NCBI GenBank assembly: GCA_932294295.1 | Contig: OW028573.1 | Span: 3,638,001-3,702,000, forward strand | Direction: 5' to 3' | Source of the DNA: Alitta virens | Lineage: Eukaryota > Annelida > Polychaeta > Phyllodocida > Nereididae | DNA length: 64,000 bases | In this document: positions 49,041-60,851 of the stretch, piece by piece | Position numbering within the stretch: the stretch's first letter is position 1 | Layout of the letters: each line of letters begins with the position of its first letter | Made by a program: the position numbers and the translations under genes | The notes under the pieces: generated by a model | Database searches by the model: none | What the model saw: only the letters and a program-made list of their open reading frames with translations | Told to the model about the DNA's origin: nothing

Positions 49041-50184
49041 TTTATATAGTGTATCTAATTTTGTAAAAGGTCCCAATTTAATGGCCTGTGAATTTCATCC
49101 AAATTTTGCCACATTTTAAGCGGCCTATTGCATCATGCATATTGGTCTCAGATGATTTGAGGGTGAGGGATTAATGATCTTTTCATGTGAATTGTTTGAA
49201 CTAGTTATAACCGTCTGCTCTAATCATGTGAAGTCTCCTATTATAAAAAGGCATACAATTACAACTTCATTTTGTCATTTTGCCATTCTGTTTAAGAATC
49301 TCTGAAACAAATGTCACACTCAAGTGGCAGAATATGATGCAGATGGTCATATCAATGTATTTAGTAAAAGGTCCCTATTTCATGGCCTGTGAATTTCATC
49401 CTAATTCTGTACTTATACATAAATTGTAAGCAGCCTATTACTTTTTTGGATGCCAAAGTCCCATGTATCTGATGAAGGGAACTGAATTCAATCCCTCATT
49501 GAGAATAATTTTTGGGAATACAAAATTGTGGAATGCATCCCTTAAAGGTCGGGGGTCTAGGGGTAGCGATTACACTTGGGTCAGCAATTAGTGCCACATA
49601 CCATATAAGGCAATTTGGGTGCCGGGATTCTAGAAACTGCTAAATGGCCCTCCTTAGTCATTGGATAACACTCAATGGTCATTACGTTACATTGACCAAT
49701 GGCAAATGGGGTATGGAGTCTTCATGCTGCAGCTTGGTTAATGTAAACAAACCAGAAACTATCACCTGTTACTGTCGGGACCAACAAACTCAGCCTACAC
49801 TTGAGCAGTTCACTTCTATTCTAACCATTTTCTGCATCCAGAAACACACTATGCTATTATATTTCTATCTTATGTTGTTTAGTAACCAGTTTTCACTTTG
49901 ATGATTTTATTCATAATTTCACTTAGGACATGTTGTTCACATGTACCTATGTAATTTTTTGGCCCGACTGTAACAGAAGTGAAACTCATAAAAAGAAAAT
50001 GTTTACAATAATAATTAAAAATTACCCAGAAAAGCGTATGTTAAATCAATTTATTTCACGGATTTAGTTTAAATCAAAGAGACATTAGTAACTGCATTCA
50101 CAAAATAACCACAACATAACAAAAGCCTGGTTGAGCACCTGATATGCACGCGAATCAAATAATTTCCTGTGAATGGTGTATTCT
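49041..50184. other. Intergenic spacer with a duplicated ~70-bp segment
   Basis: No gene is visible. Positions 49060-49130 and 49361-49440 share GTAAAAGGTCCC, ATGGCCTGTGAATTTCATCC and a GCCTATT end. The two copies are about 300 bases apart in direct orientation. The source element is not recognised. Confidence 0.45.
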
Positions 50185-50199
50185 AACATGTAACAACAA

Positions 50200-50400
50200 G
50201 GCGGGGGCCTAGCTCAGAGGTAGCACTCTGGGCTTCCAACCGCTGGGTCCCGGGTTCATAGGGTTCGTTTCCCAGTCGAGCCTAAGTTGGATGGTTGTTT
50301 CATCCTTCGTCTCATTGCCATGTTCTCTGCCTGTCCTAATTAGCCCAACTGGTGCAGAAATACAGGACGTAATGCCCTAACCACACACACACACACACAC
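50200..50400 (+). mobile_element. tRNA-derived SINE, copy 1
   Basis: The head resembles tRNA-Gly(TCC): A-box-like TAGCTCAGAGGTAGC, anticodon loop CTTCCAA and B-box GGGTTC. Here the T-arm is interrupted by a short insertion. The body ends TACAGGACGTAATGCCCTAA and the tail is (CA)n. Exact 15-bp target-site duplications AACATGTAACAACAA flank it (50185-50199 and 50401-50415). Confidence 0.92.
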
Positions 50401-50486
50401 AACATGTAACAACAATAAATGAAAATCGCACAACTTATCGGCCGGCACACTTTCTATAAAGAGTTACACAACAAGACAAAATACAT

Positions 50487-51590
50487 TCATTTGGCAACAA
50501 ACACAGAAAATTGCATACATTTCATTCTTCTGGTCATTTCATTCACACAATGAAATAGTGTAGCGTCCGACACATTTCTGCAAAAAGTGAATGTAGGTTT
50601 TTTGTAGTTTTTTTTCTGACGAGCAGCTCTTGTAGCTGCTGAAGCTACAGAAGATTTCCAAAACCGAATTGTGGTCTCTGCAAATGTTTTCATTCCAGTA
50701 GAGCACTGCAATGTAGGAGCGGGCCAGGTATTCCTCATCCGAGTAGAATATTCTTTTGTCGTGAAACATGTTCATAACATTGTTGAACGACTCAATATGG
50801 GATGTGTTCATCCCATGAGCAAAGTCCGCTGGTGACCGATATAATGTGGAAGTTGTCACAGCCTTGATCCAGAGTTCCTTCGCTTTGGCATTTGTTATGG
50901 GTATCCTGGAACGTTCATAGTCAGGCTGGATCCTGCAACGTGAAGTTTCATGGCAAGTGCTGTGGTCACCTGAATAATGTTGGGGAATTGATGCCAGAAA
51001 TTGACGTAGTACCTGAGCATCCCCATTGCACATTTGTTGCAGTGGTCAATGGCCCAGTGAGCATGTGTTAGCTGGTTCCACTTTGTCCTCAAGCTGGGTG
51101 TGCCATGTCTTCTCATGGTCTCTGACCAATCCTTTGCTGACTTTTTCAATTGCCTTCTTGAATCCCTTGATCCCCTGCCACCGGTCATTTTGATTCACAG
51201 GTCCCCGGAGTTTCTTCACATAACTGTTCACTGCCATGTTCCTGTCATGGACATGGAACCGAATAGGTGTGGCCTTCTCCTTGATGTACTGGTAGAAATC
51301 CTCTACACCCAGTTTTTCGTGCCGTTGTGTGACTGGATCCCCCTTTTTGGTGATGTGAATGTGGATGAGGACCTTCTTTGTTTTGTCGCCCATAACAACC
51401 ACACTGGAGTCCTTAGCATTTCGTCTGTGGCCATGTCGGGCATCACTCAGGATGTCGATCCGCTGCCAGTTGGATCCCTCTGGGTGGTCATACATGGCCA
51501 CTTCGTTAGTAAGGGCAGTGTCCGTACTAGCCTTGTACTCAGCCTCAAGGTGTACCAAGTGCGATTTCAGAAATTGTCTCCTGGTAGACT
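50487..51590 (-). pseudogene. DDE-type DNA transposon relic (transposase fragment)
   Basis: On the minus strand, reading from about 51590 leftwards, a transposase-like protein is spread over at least three reading frames. Recognisable blocks are IDILSDARHGHRRNAK, HVHDRNMAVNSYVKKLRG, a His/Cys block around HYSGDHSTCH, and SHIESFNNVMNMF followed by YLARSYIAVLYWNENICR. D-, H/C- and E-containing blocks in this order are typical of several cut-and-paste transposases; I do not assign a superfamily. At least two frameshifts and a truncated N-terminus make it a relic. It directly abuts the LINE fragment on its right. Confidence 0.6.
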
Positions 51591-52550
51591 TTTTTATAGA
51601 AGTTTATACTAATACCGTCTGGAGGGCTTTGTATACTAGAAAAATAGGATTCAAATGTTTGTAGTGTTAATTTGCCTCTAGGTGTAGTGGTGCTATTACG
51701 TTGCTTAAGCTTGTCCCAGAACCTCCAGAAGTCTTTTTGATTAGCAGAATGAAAATTTTCTAATTCATCACGAATCCTATTTTGATGTTCCCTTTTTTTC
51801 CTTTGAATAAGTGATTTATACCTTTTCTTTAACATGTAGTAATTTTCTCTATACTGATTATCATTTAAGTCTTTCAATATAGCATAGTCATTCAGAGAGC
51901 GTTTTAATGTCTTACATTCAGAATCAAACCAGGGATTACTTGGAAATTTATTTTTGATGCCTTTTTGATACTTTTTTACATAATTGTCTGATATTGCACT
52001 TTCGAGATAGTTATACATACCACCCACAGCATCATCTACACAGTTATTCTCTATAATGGTGTCTGTGAGCTCCTCCAGAAATGTTAAGCATTTATCACTC
52101 TCAAGGGAGGATAGGTAGCTACCAAGGGCGGGGGCCTAGCTCAGAGGTAGCGCTCTGGGCTTCCAACCACTGGGTCCCGGGTTCAATTCCTGGTCGAGCC
52201 TAAGTTGGATGGCTGTTTCATCCTTCGTCTCATTGCCATGGTCTCTGCCTGTCCTAATTAGCCCAACTGGTGCAGAAATACAGGACGTAAAGCCCTAATC
52301 ACCCACCCAGGTAGCTACCAGTTCTGTTTTCCTCATATATATATCTGTAAAATTGCTTAGTTGACCTGTAAGATTGTTCGATTTGTCTGTCATTTCATTT
52401 GTTAAAGAGGTTTCAGTTTCTATTTCAAAGTGAAATGAAAGTGGCCTGTGATCCGACTCAACAGTGCGAGGGGGCAGTTCAAAAACCTTCAGATTATTGA
52501 AAAAGTAAAAGTCACATATTAAATAGTCTATAAGGCTAGTGTTATGTAGT
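51591..52550 (-). pseudogene. LINE fragment: end of endonuclease and linker before reverse transcriptase
   Basis: Minus-strand reading from about 52545 gives the end of an AP-type endonuclease (SDHRPLSFHF block). The frame continues after the SINE insertion through NPWFDSECKTLKRSL and DFWRFWDKLKQRNS, the linker that precedes reverse transcriptase in CR1/L2-type LINEs. It stops near 51590 where transposon sequence begins. The frame is open apart from the SINE, so the fragment is not very old. Clade is inferred only. Confidence 0.65.
52125..52308 (+). mobile_element. tRNA-derived SINE, copy 2
   Basis: Same tRNA-Gly-like head and body as the 50.2 kb copy, with intact GGGTTCAATTCC B-box and a short CACCCACCC tail. 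Exact 12-bp duplications AGGTAGCTACCA flank it (52113-52124 and 52309-52320). It interrupts the LINE fragment. Confidence 0.93.
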
Positions 52551-52565
52551 TATAGTTGAGGTAGA

Positions 52566-53900
52566 TGTAATGATGAAACAACACAGTGTGTAGCTTGGCA
52601 GAGAGAGGGTGGCTTTTAATCCAATGGTATGTGTATCATATAATGCAAGTGTATGGTTCAGCTACAGCTGATAAACTGAATTACAAACCCTGGTCCAAGG
52701 TATTTCTTTGGAACCAATTGACAGGGGTCCTTTCCTTATTGGTCAGTACCCCTTGACTGAGCACACATGGCATTCTTCTATTGGCCTGTGCTCTGGGGTG
52801 GACAATAGTCACAACCCTTAACATTACAGTTAAGTTACCTTTAAGTCTTACTTAATACTTTATACATGACTTTAAGGTTTTAGCTAGGTCATAGAATTTT
52901 AACTATTACTTTCATATTTCAATATTAATACATGACATGCCTTTAGTAAATAAAATAGAAATTTATAAAGAATTGAAGACAAAAGTCTTAAATGAACAAT
53001 ATTTGTATTTTAGCATTAAGTGTAAATTCATTTGTAGATAGTTCATGGTCTTTGAGAGTTCATGGTTTTGTTGTCGGCTGGTTCTCTTCCGATGATGTTC
53101 TGTTCGGAACTGTACTCGACTTACGAGGACGAACTGCATTTGTCTGGTTCTCCAGGGACACGTCTTATGTTCGTCTTCAGCGGTGAGGATGAGGTCCTAT
53201 GTAGGATGGATGTTGGCCGCTTATTCGGAAGTGCATTCGGCTGAATGAGGACGATCTGTCTTTGTATGGGTCTCGAAGTTGGATGTATTATTTTTCCGGT
53301 TTTGTTGATATTCCGTGTTGATCTTGATCGGTGAGTCTGCATTCGGCTTACAAGGACCTTCAGTGTTGATGATGGGCACGTCTTGTGAAAGAAGGACAAC
53401 ATTTGGCTGCTTCGGCAGGGACACACTTTACGAACTTCTTTCGGTAGCGGTATGCGAGGACGAACTGCATTTGTCTGGTTCTCCAGGGACACGTCTTATG
53501 TTCGTCTTCAGCGGTGGTGTGTGCATCGGTACTGGATACAGTTGTACTTCTTGTTGATCCTGTGTTTTGGATACTGCAACTAGTTTGGTACTGAATGTCT
53601 TATTAATACGAGTACATAATACAAGTACATGACATGCCTTTAGTAAATAAAGTGCTATGTCGGATTTGGCCAGTGACATTTTAACTACATTGAGAAAAAC
53701 AGAAAACCATGATGTGTTGTTGCATGGTTCATGATAATTTAAACTTTTAGAAAAAAATAAAAACATTATTCGAAAAGTCAGACTTTCTTTACACCCGGGT
53801 TTAGATTTTAAAATTCTGTGTGTAAAAAAATGTTCAGAAGTGTGACAAGAGGTCAAACAATTTAGTAACAATAGAAATTTTGATGATATAATTTTGAACT
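52566..53900 (-). mobile_element. 3' LTR and flank of an LTR retroelement (boundaries uncertain)
   Basis: The TGTAATG at 52566 begins sequence related to the possible solo LTR at 21863. Inside are two 61-bp direct copies (53125-53185 and 53456-53516) and a second repeat CATGACATGCCTTTAGTAAATAAA (about 52932 and 53630). On the minus strand this lies downstream of env, where the 3' LTR should be. The right boundary was not resolved; the other LTR would be beyond the window. Confidence 0.5.
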
Positions 53901-54095
53901 GTTTGGGTGATCAAGCAAAATATGTTGGTCTAATGCAATCAAGCTACTTTTAGTTACAATCTATATGTGTCCTATCTACTCTTGAGAAATGATTATAAGT
54001 CGAATTTTGTCAATCTAAAAAAATGCTAAGTGGAGGGGTGCGGGTATGCTCTTATACTAATGTGGTGGTCGGTCGGTCGGGTGTATGGAACAGTA

Positions 54096-56432
54096 TTAGC
54101 GGTATTCTACGTTATAGGCGCTTTGTTGGGATGTGTGGGAGGATTTGGACGTCGTGTCTGTTTGTTGGTCTGTGGGTCCGCCATTGGTGGTAAAATGTTG
54201 GCAGTCCGAGTTGTGTCCTGTTGCGGATGTGGATGGCTGGGCTGGTGAAATGTGAGTACCTGGTTGGGAAAGCAGGGGGACTCGGGAGGGGTCGGTGGGC
54301 GAAGTGGGTGCAGACGGGTTGCGCCGATAGAGGGCCGATGGAGAGTCCCCAAATCGGAGGAGCACTGGTTGTGGTGGCTGGCTGACTGGGTCGGTGCGGG
54401 ACCAGTCGCTGATCACAAGAGAATCGCAGCTCTGCATGAGAATAAACTTCACGGTGTGTCTATGTCGGGCGATGCTGGTGAATGCTCTATAGTGGCATAA
54501 TGGTACACTGACCCGATGGGGCAGAAGAATCTTCTTAGTACCAGCATAAATCTCAAGTTGGGCCCAGTTTAGAGAGGCGTAAGTGCAGAGGATGTTGGTG
54601 TAAAATGTGACATCATGTGGGTCCTCTGTCTTGCTTACTGTTAACACTGAGAGATCATGCGCTATGGTGGTTATTTTAATGTGCAGCTGGTGCTGGTCGC
54701 TATACATCGCGCAATATAGGTCGGTCTCCAGATGGTTGAGACGCGTGCTAGGCTCACATTTGGCTAATAATGGGGTGATCTTCTCAAGTAACATGATGAG
54801 GATGTTAATTAGGGATAGCACAAATGAGGCAATGATTATTACAGTTCTCCATGTAGGGAATATGGTTGCTGGTTCTGATGTACTTGCAGGTGTTGTTGCT
54901 GTTGTTGGTAGAAAGAAATCAGCTGCTTCTGTTCCCTGGATGGCTGCCAAAGTAATTAATAATTTGTTGATCCGATTGAATTGGCGATGGTAATGGAGGA
55001 GGACCATAATGCATCCCAGTTGGATGGTGATTATGGTGATGGATCCCGCGGCGATTATGGTGTCTGCTGCGGGCATGTCACTCCAGTTTGTAAAACTCCA
55101 GGCCAAGTCGTCAGTCGAGTCACTAAAGTGAAAGTTCCAAGTCTGTCTGGTCCTCTGTTGTCATACCGTCGTTGAGTTCTAAGTCAGTGAAATTTAACTT
55201 AATATGAATGAGTTCAGGCAATTGAAAGTTAAATGGCTCAGTTGTGAAGTCATTGATGGTGAGATTAACGGGCAGAGACTCTTTATATAATTTCTGATAT
55301 ACCAAAAAATTAGCGCTATAACTGGTGGTTGATTTGGTGGTAGCGCAATGAGTGGAATCTGCCAAGAGCTCTGTCAGATGGGAAGTGAGTTTGCACCCAC
55401 ATTGAATGTTTACTTGGAATAAACCTTTGTGAGTTAATTTAGTGTTGTCTGAACTATTGGGGTATTGACATTGGAGGGTCCACGCACGTGCTGGGGTATA
55501 TATGAGATAACCTTGAGCTGGGACAGTATAGACAAATTCATAGCTCATTATTGGTTTGTTAACTAGCCAGTGCCGGCATACTGACATAATAGCTGTGGAG
55601 TCACCCATGAACAGAGAATAAGGGCATCATGCGTTATGCGCTTTGGTGGGCAAGTAATTACGGGTATTCAGAACGTCTTTCAAAAGATATACATCTTCTT
55701 CTGGTATCTCCAAAAAGTACTTAGTATCGGCGGAGATGGCAAACCATTTACTAAAGCCGAACAATTCAGTGTATATATCGTTGTCGTGCGATGTAGGCAC
55801 TGGCACCGTATCAATCTTATATAAGGAAAACTCAGTAGTTTGACTGGATACGGGAATTTTGATTTTGACGTATAGAAACTTATTGTCATGCGAACTGGTT
55901 ACCATGTTATCATGCGTATAGAATATTGTTATGTCAGATTTAATGTATAAATTTTGTGATTTACTTCTGAGCTCGGCATTTATGTCTCCTAAGATGGATC
56001 GGAGATGCTGGGGATCTACAAGGTTGACTGTGAGGCGTCCCTTAATGAGTTGGTTTATGTCAGACAATTGGGAAGCCGCAGATACCCTGAGCTGATTTAG
56101 AGTGTGGAGATTGACATTAAAATGATGGAGCCAATTAACTACAGCCATGGTAGCATTAATATGTTGGCCCTGAATATTTACTTGTTTTGCCAATGACTCA
56201 GCAAAATGTGCATAAGTTTGTAACGTATCTATATCAGTCGACATGTCAGTTAGTGTCTGGTCCAGTCTTACCAAATGTTTCTGTAGTCGGTTCATGCGGA
56301 GGTCGGCCTTAACTTCATAGGAGTGGAGTTTGGTGATGTCATGGATCCTGTCCTTCTTATCTCTGCGGATCATGTCCATGAGCTGGGTCATGTGACCTTG
56401 CAGTATTTTAATATCGCCTTCTGTGGCTACTC
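54096..56432 (-). pseudogene. env-like gene of the LTR retroelement, C-terminal part (broken)
   Basis: Minus-strand continuation of the envelope-like gene after the LINE insertion. From the junction at 56432 the frame runs through a long heptad-like helical region (MTQLMDMIRRDKKDRIHDIT onward) and meets a TGA at 55627-55629. It continues in frame to a TAG at 55123-55125. The C-terminal part lies in another frame (55106-54096), so there is at least one nonsense change and one frameshift. That part has a membrane segment (IIAAGSITIITIQLGCIMVL, about 55060-54990), a second one (TVIIIASFVLSLINILIMLL, about 54848-54786), and about 230 further residues, Pro/Ser/Thr-rich at the end. It is non-functional as read. 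A second membrane span and long tail are unusual for such proteins. Confidence 0.7.
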
Positions 56433-56585
56433 GCCCTCGAAGGTCCTGGGCCTCCACGCGGCGAGGGTGGAAACACTTGGGGTGAAGTCCTCTATCCCCA
56501 GTGGCTAAAACAGGACAGTGCACATTGCACAAGCTGCTCCAGCTTTACAGGAGGGTGTGTCCCCTACCATACAGGGGAAACAAAA

Positions 56586-58007
56586 ATGAATATGTCCGAA
56601 TCGACAATTTCAGACCGGCTCACACGTCCCCCGGGTGAACAAGGTGCGCGTCCCTCAGCGGTAAACCAGGCTGAGGTCGAAAAATTGGCTACTGGTTCCA
56701 GACAAAGTAAACGTTTCCGCTCATCTACAGATGATGCCAATCCAAGTACAACTTATGATGTTATATCTACGCCATGGCCTAAGTTTCTTGTTGTTACTGG
56801 CAGTGACGATGGGTTTTCCCGTCTCTCAGCCATAACAATTTGTCGAACGTTGAAAGAAAGTATTGGTTTCGTTGAAAATACGAGAAGGCTCAGGAGTTCA
56901 TCCTTGCTGGTGCAGGTTGCCCACAAGGACCAATCGTTAAAATTGCTGGAGCTGAGGGCCTTTGCGGGTACCCCTGTAAAGGTGGAGCCCCATCGGTTCT
57001 TCAACTCTTGCAAGGGGGTTGTGACATCTCATGAGAGCAGTCTCTGCTCCGATGACGAACTGAGGGACTGGCTGAATGACTACAATGTCATCCACATTCA
57101 CCGCCAGCCCCCCAGATATTCACGACAGCTACTGACTCTGACCTTTGATGGCACAGTGTTGCCTGATAGGGTCAGCATAGGGTTCGAGTGGTGTAGGGTA
57201 CGTCCCTACATCCCGAACCCAAAACGATGTTATAATTGCCAGCGATTTGGCCATTTTAGCGGCTCCTGCCGCGCCAAAGCAACCTGCGCCAATTGTGGGT
57301 CACGGGAACACGTTCATTCCCGTGACTCACCATGTCAGAAACAGTCATATTGTGTTAATTGTGGAGGTGATGGGCCAGCCTATCACCGTGGCTGTCCCAA
57401 ATGGCAGCTAGAGAAAGAGATCCTGAAGTTAAAGACCACCAAGGATATCTCCTTTCCCCAAGCACGCCGTATAGCTGAACAGGCTGCTGGGGCAAGCTAT
57501 GCCTCAGTCCTGTCTCAGATGGCTGGACCTAGATCTCCTTCACCCAGATCATCGCCCAGGCGAAGGATTGACCTAGATCCTAATTATAATTATTCCAAGG
57601 CAGGGCAAAGCTTGCAGAAACATAAACCTGAATCTAAGACTTCACAGGCAGACGATCACCTCGCAAGAATAAAGCAGCATGCTATAGATGTCGGAAAAGG
57701 ACATCTTGTAGCTCCATCGGTTAGTGCGTCACAACTTAGTGTACCCTCACAGGGTGCACCTTCCGGCGTTGAGTCGGAAGAGATACACCAGCCGATGGAA
57801 GAGGAGGCAGGGACTACCACCATCCCTAGGCCTCAACGGGAGGGGGCAATTGATAAAAGATCAATTGTTCCCAAAAGACCCCCTCTCATCAGAAAAACAC
57901 TAGAAAAATCTAGTGCACTGAGCTTCATAACACCACCATCTAAGCATGGTGGGGCCCTCAAAAAGATCTTAACACCAAAAGAGGCAGCGACTTTGAAGAA
58001 AAAGTGA
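56586..58007 (+). CDS. LINE ORF1: RNA-binding protein with CCHC zinc knuckles
   Basis: Complete 473-residue frame. ORF1 proteins of I/Jockey-type LINEs bind the element RNA and form the RNP. Residues about 215-265 hold zinc knuckles: CYNCQRFGHFSGSC (C-x2-C-x4-H-x4-C), then CANCGSREHVHSRDSPC and CVNCGGDGPAYHRGC. The N-terminus is polar. A folded region before the knuckles (about residues 65-200) fits the preceding domain of these proteins. The C-terminal third is Ser/Pro/Lys-rich. The frame is intact, with 70 bases between its stop and ORF2. Confidence 0.88.
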   Translation: MNMSESTISDRLTRPPGEQGARPSAVNQAEVEKLATGSRQSKRFRSSTDDANPSTTYDVISTPWPKFLVVTGSDDGFSRLSAITICRTLKESIGFVENTRRLRSSSLLVQVAHKDQSLKLLELRAFAGTPVKVEPHRFFNSCKGVVTSHESSLCSDDELRDWLNDYNVIHIHRQPPRYSRQLLTLTFDGTVLPDRVSIGFEWCRVRPYIPNPKRCYNCQRFGHFSGSCRAKATCANCGSREHVHSRDSPCQKQSYCVNCGGDGPAYHRGCPKWQLEKEILKLKTTKDISFPQARRIAEQAAGASYASVLSQMAGPRSPSPRSSPRRRIDLDPNYNYSKAGQSLQKHKPESKTSQADDHLARIKQHAIDVGKGHLVAPSVSASQLSVPSQGAPSGVESEEIHQPMEEEAGTTTIPRPQREGAIDKRSIVPKRPPLIRKTLEKSSALSFITPPSKHGGALKKILTPKEAATLKKK

Positions 58008-58077
58008 ATATTCATACAAATTCATACCATGCACTACAGATTTTACTATGATAATATTAAACTCTTTTAACTAATTC

Positions 58078-60851
58078 ATGGACAGTATCATTCAGTGGAA
58101 CTGTCGAGGTTTCAGAGCCAACTTCGATGAAATAGGTTGCATGGTCCAAGACTTAAACCCTAGTGTTTTCTGTCTACAGGAAACATTTCTGAAACCTCCA
58201 AATAGTTTTAAACTGAGAAACTATCATATGTATAATACATATGGCAATATTGCCCACGATAGAGCCACTGGTGGCTCATCAATTCTAGTTAAAAATGGCA
58301 TCATTCATACCCATATTGCTCTTAACACTAACCTTCAGGCTACAGCAGTTCGTCTGAACCTGAATAAAACATTCACCATATGTTCCATATATATTCCTCC
58401 ACCCTTTCACCTTACAGCCAGTGATTTGCATAACCTTTACAATCAACTGCCTGAACCGCGTCTTATCCTAGGAGATTTTAACAGCCATAACCAATTGTGG
58501 GGAAGCACTTCCCACAACAACAAAGGAAAAACCATTGAAGATTTTCTCAATGACCACACCCTTTGCTTGTTCAATGATGGTTCACCTACATATCTTCACC
58601 CAGGTCATGGAACATTTTCAGCGATAGACCTTAGTATATGTGATCCAGCGTTATTTCTGGAATTTGAATGGAGAGTATTAGAGGACACTCACGGCAGTGA
58701 TCACTTTCCTATTGTCCTACAAAACGTAGAAGGTACAAGAGAAGTGGGTCAACTCCGATGGAAGTTGCATTAAGCGGATTGGACCTCCTTCGAAAAGCAC
58801 TGCTTAGAAACAATTACTATGTCTCATTATAGGAATTGTAATAATCTCGTTGAAGATTTTACTGATGATATTACTGATATAGCCAATAAAACAATACCGA
58901 TGACAAAAAGTAATTCTAAACGTAGTGCAAGACCTTGGTTTGATGACGAAGTAAGAGAAGCTATTAAAAACCGTAAGAAAGCCCTCAGAATTTTTAAATC
59001 ACAGCCGACCATCAACAATCTGAATAATTTTAAGTGCCTGAAAGCCAAAGCGCGTAGAATTGTCAGGAAAAAAAAACGTAGTTGCTGGAGAGACTATGTC
59101 TCCAGACTCACTGAAAGAACTCCTAGCAATAAAGTCTGGAAAATGATTAAGAAGATTGAAGGAAAGAACCTAGCTTCGCATGTAAGCATTCTAGAAGTGA
59201 ATGGAGAACATCTCTCCTCACCAGAACAAATATCAAACGGGTTAGGAGAGCAGTTTGCATACAACTCCTCATCGGAGAACTATACGAGAGAATTTCAATG
59301 TTATAAGGCTCAAGCTGAGAGATTAACCCTAAATATACAGTCTGATAACAGCGAAGATTATAACTCCTACATCACCTTAGAAGAACTTCAGAAGGTCATC
59401 TTAAAAGCGACTGACTCTGCAACAGGCCCTGATAATATACATTATCAAATCTTAAAACACCTACCTCAATCCTCTTTAAAAACATTACTGTATATCTTTA
59501 ATCAAATTTGGGAGAAGGGATGTCTTCCATCCCTGTGGAAACAAGCCACGGTCATCCCAATTCCCAAGCCGGGGAAGGATCATAGTGATCCTATGAATTA
59601 TCGACCAATAGCCTTAACCAGTTGTCTATGTAAGACAATGGAGCGAATTGTTACTGATAGACTGGTTTGGTTCCTGGAGTCGAACCAGCTTATTACAGAG
59701 TTCCAATCTGGATTTCGCCGTCACAGGAGCACATTAGATCATTTAGTCAGACTGGAAACTTATGTTAGAGATGCTTTCATTAACAGAGAACACGTAGTAG
59801 CCATATTCTTTGACCTAGAAAAAGCTTATGACACTACATGGAAATATGGAATAATGAAAGATCTCCACGACTTAGGGCTTCGAGGTCGCCTTCCAGTTTT
59901 CATCGGATCCTTCCTACAGGATCGCTTCTTTAAGGTCCGAGTGGGATCAACGATGTCAAGCCCCTACTCTCAGGAGAATGGAGTCCCTCAGGGTAGTATT
60001 CTCTCGCCCACCCTCTTTAACGTCAAAATCAACAGTATAGTAAATTCCATCTCAGAAAATCTCATGTCGTCCCTATATGTTGACGATTTCCTCATTGCAT
60101 ATCGTTCCAGATATATGCCAACCATAGAACGACAACTGCAATTAAATTTGAATAGGATTCACAAATGGTCACTCGAAAATGGCTTCAAGTTCTCTAAACA
60201 GAAGACAGTTTGTCTGCCTTTCTATTACTTACGATCAAACCATCCAGATGCATCACTAATAATTGACAACTGTCAAATAAAAGTGGTGAATGAAACAAAA
60301 TTTTTGGGTGTACTCTTTGACTCCAAATTGTCTTTCATTCCGCATATCAAAGCACTGAAAGCAAAGTGCCTGAAATCAATGAACCTCCTTAAAGTAGTGA
60401 GCAAATATAATTGGGGTGGGGACACAACGGTCCTCCTTCGTCTCTATCGAGCAATTACTCGTTCTCGACTTGATTATGGTTCTGTGGTATATGACTCCGC
60501 CAGACCATCTTATCTAAAATGCCTGAATTCTGTACATCATCAAGGGTTGCGACTAAGCTTAAGAGCTTTTCGTACATCTCCTGTAGAGAGCTTATATGTA
60601 CTGGCAGGGGAACCTCCACTTTCCCTTCGTCGTATCAAGTTATCCATGCAATACATACTAAAGGTAGCTTCAACTCCAACAAATCCAACATATGATGTAA
60701 TATTTCATCCAAAATACATGCATCATTATGAATCTCGTTCAAACGCCATTCGACCACTGGGATTACGCATGAAATTCTATCTTGAGGCTGCAAAAATTGA
60801 TACTACAATCATTGCCGAGACGGAAGTACCACCCATTCCGCCATGGATTCT
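58078..60851 (+). pseudogene. LINE ORF2 part 1: endonuclease and reverse transcriptase
   Basis: AP-type endonuclease blocks are QWNCRGF, VFCLQETFL, LILGDFNSHNQLWG, SAIDLSICDP and GSDHFPI (residues 1-230). A TAA at 58771-58773 interrupts the frame, which continues in the same phase. Reverse transcriptase blocks follow: NYRPIALTSCLCKTMERI, FQSGFRRHRSTLDHL, AIFFDLEKAYDT, NGVPQGSILSPTLFN, the catalytic YVDD, and KFLGVLFD. The SINE at 60852 splits the protein just after a PPIPPW segment. One nonsense change plus the SINE make this copy inactive. Confidence 0.9.

Noticed and set aside
52992..53871. ORFs of 60-147 codons on both strands between env and 52.9 kb
   Set aside because: They lie in LTR or untranslated sequence and largely arise from the 61-bp duplication; no domain.
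54030..55175. Plus-strand ORFs opposite the env-like C-terminus
   Set aside because: Antisense shadows of the minus-strand frame, which has membrane spans and continuity with the rest of env.
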